Below are positions 42,729 to 51,623 of a stretch of DNA of 64,000 bases, piece after piece. The translations under genes were made by a program, and so were the position numbers. The notes beneath the pieces are model-generated. The model searched no databases. It had not been told where the DNA came from and was given only the letters and a program-made list of their open reading frames with translations. Origin of the DNA: Actinoplanes siamensis (GTDB lineage Bacteria > Actinomycetota > Actinomycetes > Mycobacteriales > Micromonosporaceae); contig NZ_BOMW01000019.1 in NCBI RefSeq assembly GCF_016862395.1, forward strand, positions 155,713-219,712. The letters run 5' to 3'. Position 1 is the first letter of the stretch. The number at the start of each line of letters is the position of its first letter.

Positions 42729-44405
42729 TTACTCCCCTTCTGGAGCGGAAACGCTATCCCGCACGCTATCGCGCCGGGGCGGGGTTCCGAGCACTACGGC
42801 GACGGTTGTCCCGCTGGGGTGTCTCGGCGTGATCCGGAGACGGCCCCGGATGCGTTCGGCGCGCTCGGCCATGATGGTCAGACCGTACCGGCCGTCCGGG
42901 CGGTTGTCGGCGAAACCCTTGCCGTCGTCGGAGACCTCGATCTGCGCGTACGGCGGGTCGACGGTGCAGGTGACCCACAGGTTGGACGCCCCGGCGTGCT
43001 TGCGGGCGTTGGTGATCGCCTCCTGCGCGATGCGCAGCAGCTCAGCCTCGGTCGCCGCGGGCAGCCGCGCGGTCGACTCGTCGAAGGTGAAGTGCACCCG
43101 CAGCCCGGCGCTGGTCCCCAGGGTGCGGGCGTACTCGGCGATCGCGGCCGCCAGCCCGCCGTTGCGGTCCACCTCCGAGCGCAGCTCGAACAGGCTCAGC
43201 CGCAGCTCGGTGATCACCCGGGTCACCTCGCCGCGCAGCGTGCGCAGCTCCTCGGCCGTCTCCTCGGCGCCCTCCGGCAGGGTGGCCTGGGCGTTGTCGA
43301 TGCCGTACCCGACCATCACCAGCTCCTGGGCGACCCCGTCGTGGATCTCCCGGGCCAGGCGCTGCCGCTCCTCGTTGGTGGCCAGCGAGCGGACGTCGTC
43401 GAAGAGCAGCGCGGCCTCCAGCCGCAGCGCGGCCGGGCCGGTCACCTCGGTCACCGACTGGACGACCGCGGGCGGGTAGGCCCCGCCGGCGTCCGTCTCC
43501 AGGATCACCAGGCCGATCGTGCGGACCCCGGCGACCAGCGGGACTACCAGCGAGGAGACCTCGCCGCCGCGATGCGTCCGGGCCTGCGACCGGCTCGCCA
43601 CGTGCGGCTGCTGGGTGGCCCAGGCGTCGGCGATCGCCGAGTCCGCGTCCAGGGTGGTCTCCCAGTCGACCCGCTCGGCGCCGGTCTGCGCCAGCACCAC
43701 CAGCCGGCCGCCGCCGCTGGCCGACAGCACCGCGGCGCGGTCGCCCGGGGTGACCGCGCGCAGCTCCTCCAGCAGGTGCTCGGAGATGCCGCCCGGGTCC
43801 AGGGTGGCGCCCGGCAGCGAGCGGGCCACGCTGCGCAGCTGGGTGAGCAGGCGGGTGGCCTCCGCGTACGGCTGCGGGGTGGGCTCGGCCGGCAGCAGGA
43901 ACTCCCGCATCGCCTCGGCGGCGAACGTCACGATGGCGCCCATCACCAGCCACTGCCCGCCCGCCGCCAGATAGCCCCGGTCGGTCAGCACCCGCAGGTC
44001 GGCCAGCGCGCCGCCGGCCACCAGCGCGACAGCGGCCACCCCGAGCAGCGCGGCGCCCTCGGTCGGCTTGCGGCGCAGCGCCGCGGTGAGCAGCGGGACG
44101 GCCAGGTAGGGCAGGATCGCCTCGGCGCGGAAGCCGGCGGTCGCGCCCTCGGTCGCGTTGGCGATCGAGCCGGCCGCCAGACCGGTGACGATCACCTCGG
44201 CGAACCGGCCGGCCGTCGCGAGCGCCGAGTCCTCCCGGGCCACGAAGGCGGGCACCGCGGTGACCGCGAGCAGGGCGATCCAGCCGAGCTGCCGGGGGTC
44301 GCCGGTGGCGATCAGGGTGAGCACGGCGACCAGCGCGAGCATGATCACGCGCGATGCGGCTTCGAGCGGGCGTATGCGCGTGGATCCGCTGGCTAGGGCT
44401 GGCAC
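42729..44405 (-). CDS. membrane histidine kinase with GAF domain
   Basis: A 558-residue sensor kinase. About six N-terminal membrane helices (to residue 175) lead to a GAF-like sensor (about 195-335), a HisKA_3 dimer domain with His355 in REIHDGVAQELVMVGYG, and a HATPase domain (LRIAQEAITNARKHAGA, SDDGKGF, GLTIMAERAE). It phosphorylates the NarL-type regulator encoded 7 bases downstream. The GTG at 44405 is 7 bases after TACCAT, so the message is probably leaderless; the longer open frame would run into the divergent gene. The signal is unknown. Confidence 0.9.
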   Translation of the reverse strand: MPALASGSTRIRPLEAASRVIMLALVAVLTLIATGDPRQLGWIALLAVTAVPAFVAREDSALATAGRFAEVIVTGLAAGSIANATEGATAGFRAEAILPYLAVPLLTAALRRKPTEGAALLGVAAVALVAGGALADLRVLTDRGYLAAGGQWLVMGAIVTFAAEAMREFLLPAEPTPQPYAEATRLLTQLRSVARSLPGATLDPGGISEHLLEELRAVTPGDRAAVLSASGGGRLVVLAQTGAERVDWETTLDADSAIADAWATQQPHVASRSQARTHRGGEVSSLVVPLVAGVRTIGLVILETDAGGAYPPAVVQSVTEVTGPAALRLEAALLFDDVRSLATNEERQRLAREIHDGVAQELVMVGYGIDNAQATLPEGAEETAEELRTLRGEVTRVITELRLSLFELRSEVDRNGGLAAAIAEYARTLGTSAGLRVHFTFDESTARLPAATEAELLRIAQEAITNARKHAGASNLWVTCTVDPPYAQIEVSDDGKGFADNRPDGRYGLTIMAERAERIRGRLRITPRHPSGTTVAVVLGTPPRRDSVRDSVSAPEGE

Positions 44406-44412
44406 GTGACGG

Positions 44413-44418
44413 ATGGTA
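44413..44418 (-). promoter_or_regulatory. -10 box, probable leaderless start
   Basis: TACCAT followed by 7 bases and the GTG of the histidine kinase. Confidence 0.45.
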
Positions 44419-44483
44419 GCGGCACCGGCGGGAAACGGCTCGTCGGCGACGGGGCGGTGGCGTGCTTTGTCGTACCCAGCGGG

Positions 44484-44489
44484 TAGCCT
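44484..44489 (+). promoter_or_regulatory. -10 box, probable leaderless start
   Basis: TAGCCT followed by 7 bases and the ATG of the SRPBCC gene; TTGTCG at 44467-44472 is a possible weak -35, although the spacing is short. Confidence 0.5.
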
Positions 44490-44496
44490 CCCGTGC

Positions 44497-44949
44497 ATGG
44501 CGGACACCTCGACCCAGTCGATCCAGGTCGCTGCCCCCCTGGCCCGGGTGGCCGCGGTCATCTGCGACTTCCCGAGCTACCCGGAGTGGGCGGAGGCGAT
44601 CAAGCAGGCCTCGGTCGTCGAGGAGTACGAGGACGGTTATGCCGCCCAGGTCAGCTTCCGGATCGACGCCGGTGTGATGGCCGACGAGTACACGTTGGAG
44701 TATGCGTACGCCGACGACCTCTCCCGGATCGAGTGGCACCTGGTCGCGCCCTCCACCACGCAGAAGTCCCAGGAGGGCTCCTACGACCTGGTCGAGCGTC
44801 CGGACGGGACGACCACGGTGACGTACACCCTGGCGGTGGAACTCGCCATCGGGATGCTCGGGATGTTCCGCCGCAAGGCCGAAAAGATGATCATGGACAC
44901 GGCTCTCAAGGAGCTCAAGCGCCGGGTCGAGAGCCTGCCCGCGGTCTGA
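44497..44949 (+). CDS. SRPBCC-fold (START-like) protein
   Basis: A 150-residue protein of the polyketide cyclase/START-like superfamily, which forms a hydrophobic ligand pocket. The pattern QSIQVAAPLARVAAVICDFPSYPEWAEAIKQA followed by YTLAVELAIGMLGMFRRKAEKMIM matches the actinobacterial group that includes, from memory, mycobacterial Rv2185c. The ligand is unknown; a lipid or polyketide is possible. The ATG at 44497 lies 7 bases after TAGCCT (leaderless). It leads a run of plus-strand genes ending with glucokinase. Confidence 0.85.
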   Translation: MADTSTQSIQVAAPLARVAAVICDFPSYPEWAEAIKQASVVEEYEDGYAAQVSFRIDAGVMADEYTLEYAYADDLSRIEWHLVAPSTTQKSQEGSYDLVERPDGTTTVTYTLAVELAIGMLGMFRRKAEKMIMDTALKELKRRVESLPAV

Positions 44950-45010
44950 CCGTGGATGCTTGAGGGAGAGGCCGCCCGTGGCCCGATCACGGGCGGGTGA
45001 GGGGGAGCGG

Positions 45011-46219
45011 ATGGCCGGGTCGGCACGGGAAGAGGCGGAGCGGCTGGTAGCCGCGATCCTCGCCAGGGCGGCGTCGGCCGGGGCGGGTGCGGCGGCTCGC
45101 GGTTTCCGCGAGGCCACAGACTTCGGCGGTACGGCGTCGGCCGGCGGCCGCGATGGCGCAGATCCTTCCGGTACCGCGTCGGCCGGCGGCCGCGATGCCG
45201 GAGGTGCTTCCGGCGCGGGGCCGGGAACCGCCCGGGGAACCGGGTCGTGGGCCGGCTCGTCGGCGGCCGGCGGGTCGCCGGTGTCGGATGCGGCCGCCCG
45301 GGTCGGTGACCTGGTGGACGGTTTCTTCGGCCTGCTCAACGACGTGGCCGGCGGCTCCTCGCGGCGGGCTGCTCCGGGCCCGGCCCACGCGGGTGGCGCC
45401 TGGGCCACCGGCAGCGCCGAGTGCTGTGTCTGCCCGGTGTGCCGGGCCATCGCCGCGGTGCGCGATCCCAGCCCGGAGACCGTGTTCAAGGCCGCGACCG
45501 GGGCCGGCGACATCGCCACCGGGGCGGCCGGCATGCTGCGCGGGTTCTCCTCGCTGGCGGGTTCGGTGCTGGGGGAGCGCCCGCGGCGCCGGCCGTCCGG
45601 TGCAGGCGCGGCACGGCACGCCCCGAGCCCCGAGGCACGGCACGCCCCGAGCCCCGATCAGGCCTGGGCCGCGGCGACCCGCGGAGCGGCGGCGACCCAG
45701 GGGACCGCCGCGACCGGCGGGTCGGGGACCACCGGAGGGACCGCCGCGACCGGCGGGTCGGGGGCGACCGGTGGGACCGCCGCGACCGGCGGGTCGGGGA
45801 CCACCGGAGGGACCGCCGCGACTGGCGGGACGGCGACCGGCGGGGCCGAGCCGGGGCCGGGCCGATCGGCAGCGGCTGATCCGGCTGCCGACCCGTGGGC
45901 CGCGGCGACGGCGGAGAGCGCGCGGCAGGCCGCGGCGGCCCGGGACCGGGCGCGGGCGGCGGAGCGGGCGGTGGCGCGGGCGGTGGCCGACGCCCGCCGG
46001 GCGGAGCGCGAGGCCGCCGCGAAGGAGCGGGCCGCGGCCGTACCGGAGAGGGATCGCCCGGCCGGGCCGGACGGGGACGTCTGGTCCGTGGTCACCTCGG
46101 AGGCCGCCGCAGGCGGCGCGGGCGCGGGACGTAGCGTGGATCATGAGCGGGGCGCTGCGGCGCCCGAGGATCGTGGCGTGGTCCCGGGCGATGACGCCCG
46201 GGGCGGCGGCGCGGTGTGA
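45011..46219 (+). CDS. low-complexity protein with CxCPxC motif
   Basis: A 402-residue Ala/Gly/Thr-rich protein. The only ordered-looking part is about residues 92-180: a helix (DAAARVGDLVDGFFGLLNDV), then ECCVCPVCRAIAAVRDPSPE, whose cysteines could bind metal, and another helix. Similar CPVCR segments occur in Streptomyces proteins near glucokinase, to my recollection. The rest is repetitive, including four 12-residue GTAATGGSG repeats, then a helical Ala/Arg/Glu-rich coiled segment. AGGGGGAG precedes the ATG at 45011. Function unknown. It ends 16 bases before the glucokinase. Confidence 0.7.
   Translation: MAGSAREEAERLVAAILARAASAGAGAAARGFREATDFGGTASAGGRDGADPSGTASAGGRDAGGASGAGPGTARGTGSWAGSSAAGGSPVSDAAARVGDLVDGFFGLLNDVAGGSSRRAAPGPAHAGGAWATGSAECCVCPVCRAIAAVRDPSPETVFKAATGAGDIATGAAGMLRGFSSLAGSVLGERPRRRPSGAGAARHAPSPEARHAPSPDQAWAAATRGAAATQGTAATGGSGTTGGTAATGGSGATGGTAATGGSGTTGGTAATGGTATGGAEPGPGRSAAADPAADPWAAATAESARQAAAARDRARAAERAVARAVADARRAEREAAAKERAAAVPERDRPAGPDGDVWSVVTSEAAAGGAGAGRSVDHERGAAAPEDRGVVPGDDARGGGAV
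45701..45845. repeat. 36-bp tandem repeat, four copies
   Basis: GGGACCGCCGCGACCGGCGG recurs at 45701, 45737, 45773 and 45809, an exact 36-bp period. It encodes GTAATGGSGTTG-type dodecapeptides within the CxCPxC-motif protein. Confidence 0.85.
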
Positions 46220-46235
46220 AGAGGGGACGGGCAGC

Positions 46236-47186
46236 GTGACGCTGACCATCGGAATCGACGTCGGCGGCACCAAGGTCGCCGGTGGTGTGGTCGACGAGCA
46301 CGGGAACGTGCTCGCGTCGAATCGCAGGCCCACGCCGGCGGAGGACCCGGCCGGGACCCGGGACACGATCGCCGAGGTGGCCGCCGAGCTGGCGGCGCAG
46401 TACCCGCAGGCGACTGCCGTCGGGATCGGCGCCGCCGCGTGGATCGACGCCGCCGGCTCGACCGTGCTGTTCGCGCCGAACCTGGCCTGGCGGGACGAGC
46501 CGCTGCGCGACTACGTGTCGAAGGCGGTCGGCCTGCCGACCGTGCTGGAGAACGACGCGAACGTGGCGGCCTGGGCGGAGTTCCGGTTCGGGGTGGCCAA
46601 GCACGCCGACGACTCGATGGTGATGATCACCGTGGGGACCGGTATCGGCGGCGGCATCGTGCTGGGCGGCAAGCTCTGGCACGGCGCCAACGGCATCGCC
46701 GGCGAGCTCGGCCACATCCAGTCGGTGCCGGACGGGCACCCGTGCGGCTGCGGCCGGCTGGGCTGCCTGGAGCAGTACGCGAGCGGCAACGCGCTGGTCC
46801 GCTTCGCCCGCGCGGGCGCGCGGCAGGAGCCGGAGCGCGCGGCGCAGCTGCTGGAGCTGGCCGGCGGCGACCCGCTGGCGATCAGCGGCCGGCAGATCAC
46901 CGAGGCGGCCCGGGCCGGCGACGGTGTGGCGATGGACGCGTTCGCGCAGACCGGGTACTGGCTCGGCGTGGCCCTGGCCGACCTGGCGCAGAGCCTCGAC
47001 CCGCAGATCCTGGTGATCGGTGGCGGCGTGGTGGACGCCGGCCCGCTGCTGATGGGCCCGGCCGAGCGGACCTACCGGGATCAGCTCGCCCAGCGCAATC
47101 GCTTCCCGGTCGCCGAGGTGCACGCGGCGCAGATGGGCAACGACGCCGGCGTGGTCGGCGCGGCCGACCTGGCGCGGCGGGCGTAG
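46236..47186 (+). CDS. ROK-family glucokinase
   Basis: A 316-residue sugar kinase. The phosphate-binding IGIDVGGTKVAGG is at the N-terminus. The catalytic Asp is in VLENDANVAAWAE, and the ROK signature with the zinc motif is GHPCGCGRLGCLEQYAS. It most likely phosphorylates glucose, as the related GlkA of Streptomyces does, and may take part in carbon control there (established for that protein). The GTG at 46236 has GAGGGGA nine bases before it. It is co-transcribed with the CxCPxC protein upstream and the EEP-fold gene 9 bases downstream. Confidence 0.92.
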   Translation: MTLTIGIDVGGTKVAGGVVDEHGNVLASNRRPTPAEDPAGTRDTIAEVAAELAAQYPQATAVGIGAAAWIDAAGSTVLFAPNLAWRDEPLRDYVSKAVGLPTVLENDANVAAWAEFRFGVAKHADDSMVMITVGTGIGGGIVLGGKLWHGANGIAGELGHIQSVPDGHPCGCGRLGCLEQYASGNALVRFARAGARQEPERAAQLLELAGGDPLAISGRQITEAARAGDGVAMDAFAQTGYWLGVALADLAQSLDPQILVIGGGVVDAGPLLMGPAERTYRDQLAQRNRFPVAEVHAAQMGNDAGVVGAADLARRA

Positions 47187-47195
47187 GGACATCCG

Positions 47196-47882
47196 GTGGT
47201 GGAGATGTCCGGGGTGCCGTTGCGCGTGCTCAGCTGGAACGTGCACGGGTTGAAGGACGACCGGGCCGCGCTGGTCGGCCTGGTCCGTGAGCTGGCCCCG
47301 GACGTCTTCATCCTGCAGGAGGCGCCGCGCCGGTTCGGCTGGCGGCCCCGGAGCGCCGCGCTGGCCGGCGAGTGCGGCCTGGTGGTGGGCGCCGGCGGCC
47401 TGCCCGCGCTGGGCAACCTGATGATGGTCAGCCTGCGGGTCGCGGTCGGCGTGAACTGGTGCCTGCGCTACCCGCTGACGCCGGGCCGGCACCTGCGCGG
47501 CGCGTTCTTCGCCCACGGGCGGGTGCGCGGCGCGTCGTTCACCGTCTCCGGCTCGCACCTGGCCACCGACCCGGCCGAGCGGCCGTCCCAGGCCGCGCAC
47601 TGGAAGGACGAGCTGAGCAGGCTGGAGGGGCCGGTCGTCGTGGCCGCCGACCTGAACGAGGGGCCGGGCGGCGGTGCCTGGCGCACCGTCGGGGACGGGC
47701 TGGTGACCACGAAGGACGACGAGCCGACGTTCCCGGCCTCGGCGCCCAGCCGGCGCATCGACGGGCTTTTCGTCAGCCCGGACGTGGACATCGAGCGGTA
47801 CGAGATCATCGGCACCGATCGGGCACGTGCCGCGAGTGATCATCTACCGGTCCTCGCGGACCTCCGGCTCCCTTCCGGCTGA
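47196..47882 (+). CDS. endonuclease/exonuclease/phosphatase-fold protein
   Basis: A 228-residue EEP-superfamily hydrolase. Motifs in order are LSWNVHGL, FILQEAPRR (metal-binding Glu), SGSHLATDP, VVVAADLNEGPGG (catalytic Asp-Asn) and the C-terminal ASDHLPVLADL (His). Members cut DNA, RNA or phospholipids or remove phosphates; which one applies here is unknown. GTG 47196 or ATG 47205 may be the start. It follows glucokinase closely and its end is near the monooxygenase start, so the transcript may run on. Confidence 0.85.
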   Translation: MVEMSGVPLRVLSWNVHGLKDDRAALVGLVRELAPDVFILQEAPRRFGWRPRSAALAGECGLVVGAGGLPALGNLMMVSLRVAVGVNWCLRYPLTPGRHLRGAFFAHGRVRGASFTVSGSHLATDPAERPSQAAHWKDELSRLEGPVVVAADLNEGPGGGAWRTVGDGLVTTKDDEPTFPASAPSRRIDGLFVSPDVDIERYEIIGTDRARAASDHLPVLADLRLPSG

Positions 47883-47907
47883 GCCGCGGGTCTGGCAGGA
47901 TCGCCGG

Positions 47908-49251
47908 GTGCACGACTCCCCGGACCCGGGCGACCGCCGTGACGCCGTGTGCGTCGTGGGCGCCGGCGCCAGCGGCCTGACCGCCGTCAAGAACCTGCTC
48001 GAGCTGGGCTTCCAGGTGGACTGCTACGAGCGGGAGACCGCCGTGGGCGGCGCCTGGAACTGGCGGCACGACCGCAGCCCGGTCTACGCCGGCACCCATC
48101 TGATCTCGTCCCGGCCGCTCACCGAGTTCCCCGACTTCCCGATGCCGGACAGCTGGCCCGACTACCCGCACCACAGCCAGGTGCTGACCTACCTGGAGCG
48201 GTACTCCGCGCACTTCGGGTTGGGCGAGCACATCTGGTTCGGCACCGAGGTGGTCTCCGCGGCGCCGACCGGGGACGGCGGCTGGGAGGTCACCACCCGG
48301 TCCACCGGCGGCGGCTCGTCGCGCACGTCACGGTACGCCGCGGTGGTCGTGGCCAACGGGCACAACTGGGACCCGCGTCGGCCCACCATCCCGGGGGAGT
48401 TCCGCGGGCGGCTGATGCACTCCAGCGCGTACAAGGATCCGGCCGTGCTGCGCGGCCGCAAGGTGCTGGTGATCGGCGGCGGCAACACCGGCTGCGACAT
48501 CGCGGTGGAGGCCGCCCAGCAGGCGGGTCAGGTGTGGCATTCGACCCGGCGCGGCTACTGGTACGCCCCGAAGTACGTCCTCGGCCGCCCCGCCGACCAG
48601 GTCAACGGCCGGCTGCTGCGCCTGCGGCTGCCGCTGCGCCTGCGACAGTGGCTCTACCGCCGCACGGTCCGGCTCACCACCGGCGATCTGACCCGCTTCG
48701 GGCTGCCGGCGCCGGACCACCAGCCGTACGAGAGCCATCCGATCGTCAACAGCCAGCTGCCCTACTACCTGGGTCACGGCAGGATCACCCCGGTGCCGGA
48801 CGTGACCGCTTTCGACGATGCCTCGGTGGAGCTGGCCGACGGCCGGCGGATCGAGCCCGACCTGGTGATCACCGCGACCGGGTACCGCCCGCGCTTCGAG
48901 TTCCTCGCCCCCGAACTGCTCGCCGCCGACGAGCACGGGCGTCCCGACCTGCACCTGCACGTGTTCGCCCGGCAGCACCCGACACTCGCCGTGATCGGCC
49001 TGCTGCAGCCGGACTCCGGGGTGTTCCCGTTGGCCCACTGGCAGAGCGTGGCGGTGGCCCGATGGCTGCGGCTGCGCCTGGACGACCCGGCGCGGGCCGC
49101 CGCGGTGCAGCAGCAGGAGTCCGCCAAGCCGCTGGCCGCCTGGTCCAAGCGCCGGGTGGTGAAGACCGATCGGCACTGGTTCGAGGTGGACCACCTCGAC
49201 TACCTGCGGTCCCTGGAGAGCCTGCTCAACGAGATGGAGCCGGCGGCATGA
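47908..49251 (+). CDS. flavin-containing monooxygenase
   Basis: A 447-residue class B flavoprotein monooxygenase. The FAD site VVGAGASGLTAVKNLLE is near the N-terminus. The FMO fingerprint FRGRLMHSSAYKD follows, and the NADPH site is VIGGGNTGCDIAVEAA. The motif ATGYRPRFE closes the core. It oxygenates a soft nucleophile or ketone with NADPH and O2; the substrate is unknown. The GTG at 47908 follows CAGGAT by 6 bases. It overlaps the hydrolase gene by 4 bases (ATGA), implying a joint pathway. Confidence 0.9.
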   Translation: MHDSPDPGDRRDAVCVVGAGASGLTAVKNLLELGFQVDCYERETAVGGAWNWRHDRSPVYAGTHLISSRPLTEFPDFPMPDSWPDYPHHSQVLTYLERYSAHFGLGEHIWFGTEVVSAAPTGDGGWEVTTRSTGGGSSRTSRYAAVVVANGHNWDPRRPTIPGEFRGRLMHSSAYKDPAVLRGRKVLVIGGGNTGCDIAVEAAQQAGQVWHSTRRGYWYAPKYVLGRPADQVNGRLLRLRLPLRLRQWLYRRTVRLTTGDLTRFGLPAPDHQPYESHPIVNSQLPYYLGHGRITPVPDVTAFDDASVELADGRRIEPDLVITATGYRPRFEFLAPELLAADEHGRPDLHLHVFARQHPTLAVIGLLQPDSGVFPLAHWQSVAVARWLRLRLDDPARAAAVQQQESAKPLAAWSKRRVVKTDRHWFEVDHLDYLRSLESLLNEMEPAA

Positions 49252-50018
49252 CCGGGTTTGATCTGCTGCGCCTCAAGGATTGGACAGATCCGGTGCCGCC
49301 GGCCGGGCGTGAGGTCGCGTCGCGGCTGCCGGAGGACGACGAGGGCCGGCCGCCGGTGCTCTTCGTCCCCGGCCTGGGCCACGGCGCCTGGGCGTTCGCC
49401 GAGCACTGGCTGCCGCACACGGCCGGCCGCGGCTTCCCGGCGCACGTGCTCGGCCCGCGCCCCGGCGGCGACCTGCGCGCCCAGGTGCACGACGTGGTGC
49501 AGACCGCGGCGTCGCTGCCCCGCCGGGCGGTGCTGGTCGGGCACGGCGTGGGCGCGCACGTGGTGGCCCGCGCGCTGGCCCGCTACCCGGCCCGGGCCGC
49601 GGTGCTGGTGGCGCCGGTGCTGGACGGCTGGGCGGCGGCCGGCTCGGCGCTGCTGGCAAACCCCGGCGGCACGCTGCCGGCGCTCTTCGGCGGGCGGCTG
49701 CGGGTTTCCGCGCGGCAGCTGTTCGGCTCCGGGCTGCCGGCCGAGCGGGCCGCGGAGTACCTGGAGCGGATCGCGCCGCGGCCGCGCGCCGAGCTGCTCC
49801 GCCGGGCCGTCCCGCCGCGGCCGGTGGGTGCGCCACCGGTGCTGGTGGTGGGCAGCCCGGACGACCGGGTGGTGTCGCGCAAGGCGCTGGACCGGGCGGC
49901 CGCGGCCTATTCCGGTGCGCCGCTGCTGTTCCCCGGGATGGGGCACGACCTGATGCTGGAGGACAGCTGGGCCGAGCCGATCGACGCGATCCTGGACTGG
50001 CTGAGGAAGCAGGTCTGA
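49248..50018 (+). CDS. alpha/beta-hydrolase-fold protein lacking the nucleophile
   Basis: A 256-residue alpha/beta-hydrolase. The oxyanion region VLFVPGLGHGAW, the acid loop VVGSPDDRVVS and the catalytic His in FPGMGHDLM are present. The nucleophile elbow reads GHGVGA at residues 98-103, with Gly100 (codon GGC, 49545-49547) where family members have Ser in GHSxG. Hydrolase activity by the usual route is therefore unlikely; ligand binding or another chemistry is possible. Its start overlaps the flavin monooxygenase stop (ATGA), so the pair is co-translated. Confidence 0.85.
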   Translation: MTGFDLLRLKDWTDPVPPAGREVASRLPEDDEGRPPVLFVPGLGHGAWAFAEHWLPHTAGRGFPAHVLGPRPGGDLRAQVHDVVQTAASLPRRAVLVGHGVGAHVVARALARYPARAAVLVAPVLDGWAAAGSALLANPGGTLPALFGGRLRVSARQLFGSGLPAERAAEYLERIAPRPRAELLRRAVPPRPVGAPPVLVVGSPDDRVVSRKALDRAAAAYSGAPLLFPGMGHDLMLEDSWAEPIDAILDWLRKQV

Positions 50019-50136
50019 CCGGACCCGCCGGCGGGCTGATCCGGCGCGGCCGCCGGGCGGCGGGTGGCGCCGGGTCGTGGACGGCCGGTATGCGGGTGGC
50101 GCCGGGTTCGGGGACGGCGGCTGCGCGGGGACGCTG

Positions 50137-51549
50137 TCAGCCGGGCAACTGCCGGGCGAGCCGGCCGGTGTGATCGAGAGCGGTCAGGTAGGCGCGGGCC
50201 CAGGCCAGGATGTCGTGCTCGGCGATGTGCCGGCGCATCGCGCTCATCCGGTCCGCCAGATCGGCCGGCTCCGCCCCCAGCGCGCGCAGCAGAGTGTCCT
50301 TCAGCCCGTCCAGGTCGTGCGGGTTCACCAGGAACGCCTGGGTCAGCTCGGCGGCCGCCCCGGCGAACTCGCTGAGCACCAGCGCGCCGGAGCCGTCCTC
50401 CCGGGCCGCCAGGAACTCCTTGGCGACCAGGTTCATCCCGTCCCGCAGCGGGGTCACCACCATCACGTCCGCGGTCTGGTAGAGCGCGGCCAGCTGCGAC
50501 CTGTCGAACGGCTGGTTCAGGTAGTGGATGGCCGGCTCGCCGACCCGGCCGTACTCGCCGTTGATCCGGCCGACCTCACCCTCCACCCGGTCCCGCAGCG
50601 CGCGGTAGCTCTCCACCCGCTCCCGGCTGGGCACCGCGACCTGCACCAGCACCGTGTCCCGCACCTTCACGTGCCCGTCCCGCAGCAGCTCCCGGTACGC
50701 CGTGAGCCGGTGCTCGATGCCCTTGGTGTAGTCCAGCCGGTCGACGCTGAGCAGCACCCGCTTGGCCTTGCCCAGGTCGAGCCGCAGCTGCTTGGCCTGG
50801 GCCACCACGTCCGGCCGGGTGGCCAGCGCGCGCATCTCGCCGACGTCGATCGAGACCGGGAACGCCCCGGTGCGGACGGTCCGCCCGTCCACCGTGATCG
50901 TGTCGTCCCGGGTCTGCGCGCCGACCAGCTTCTTCGCCAGCTGTGCCAGGTTGTGCGCGGCCTGCTCGCGCTGGAAGCCGACCAGGTCCGCGCCGAGCAT
51001 CCCGCGTACCAGCTCGACCCGGCGGGGGAGCTGCATGAACAGCTCCGGCGGCGGGAACGGCACGTGCATGAAGAAGCCGATCAGCAGGTCCGGCCGCAGC
51101 TCCCGGAGCATCTGCGGTACCAGCTGCAGGTGGTAGTCCTGCACCCAGACCGCGGCGTGCTTGCCGGCCACCTCGGCGGCGGCCTCGGCGAACCGCCGGT
51201 TGACCGACCGGTAGGTCTCCCACCACTCGCGCTGGAAGACCGGCTGCTGTACCGCGTCGTGGTAGAGCGGCCACAGTGTGGAGTTGGCGAAGCCCTCGTA
51301 GTAACCGCTCTGCTCGGCGGCGGAGAGCTCGATCGGGCGCAGCCGCACGCTGCCCAGGTCGGGCAGCCGGGGCGCGAGGTCCACCTCGCCGCCCCAGCCG
51401 ACCCAGGTGGCCGGGGTCTGCTGGAGGATCGCGTGCAGGGCGCCGCTCAGCCCGCCGGGACTTCGGCGCCACTCGCAGGCGCCGTCCCGGGCAGCGCTGT
51501 CATCGAGCGGGAGACGGTTGGCGACCACGACGAGCGAACTCTGACGCAT
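50137..51549 (-). CDS. otsA: trehalose-6-phosphate synthase
   Basis: A 470-residue GT20 enzyme that makes trehalose-6-phosphate from a nucleotide-glucose and glucose-6-phosphate. Recognisable segments are VVVANRLPL at the start, GGLSGALHAIL (donor phosphate), WVQDYHLQLVPQMLR, FFMHVPFPPPELF, LLSVDRLDYTKGI and TPLRDGMNLVAKEF with Asp and Glu of the donor site. Length is normal for OtsA. The ATG at 51549 lies 6 bases after TAACCT, so the transcript is probably leaderless; a GTG at 51552 is also open. The phosphatase partner otsB is not in the window. Trehalose serves as osmolyte and stress protectant. Confidence 0.93.
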   Translation of the reverse strand: MRQSSLVVVANRLPLDDSAARDGACEWRRSPGGLSGALHAILQQTPATWVGWGGEVDLAPRLPDLGSVRLRPIELSAAEQSGYYEGFANSTLWPLYHDAVQQPVFQREWWETYRSVNRRFAEAAAEVAGKHAAVWVQDYHLQLVPQMLRELRPDLLIGFFMHVPFPPPELFMQLPRRVELVRGMLGADLVGFQREQAAHNLAQLAKKLVGAQTRDDTITVDGRTVRTGAFPVSIDVGEMRALATRPDVVAQAKQLRLDLGKAKRVLLSVDRLDYTKGIEHRLTAYRELLRDGHVKVRDTVLVQVAVPSRERVESYRALRDRVEGEVGRINGEYGRVGEPAIHYLNQPFDRSQLAALYQTADVMVVTPLRDGMNLVAKEFLAAREDGSGALVLSEFAGAAAELTQAFLVNPHDLDGLKDTLLRALGAEPADLADRMSAMRRHIAEHDILAWARAYLTALDHTGRLARQLPG

Positions 51550-51555
51550 CACCGT

Positions 51556-51561
51556 AGGTTA
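51556..51561 (-). promoter_or_regulatory. -10 box, probable leaderless start
   Basis: TAACCT followed by 6 bases and the ATG of otsA. Confidence 0.5.
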
Positions 51562-51623
51562 CCGTCAGAGCACCTAAGTTTGTCGATGTGACAGGCGTCG
51601 CCCGAGCGCAGCCGCCGGAGCGG

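Noticed and set aside
50024..50035. CCCGCCGGCGGG as terminator between the hydrolase and otsA
   Set aside because: A perfect palindrome without room for a loop and only 12 bases long; common by chance at this GC content.
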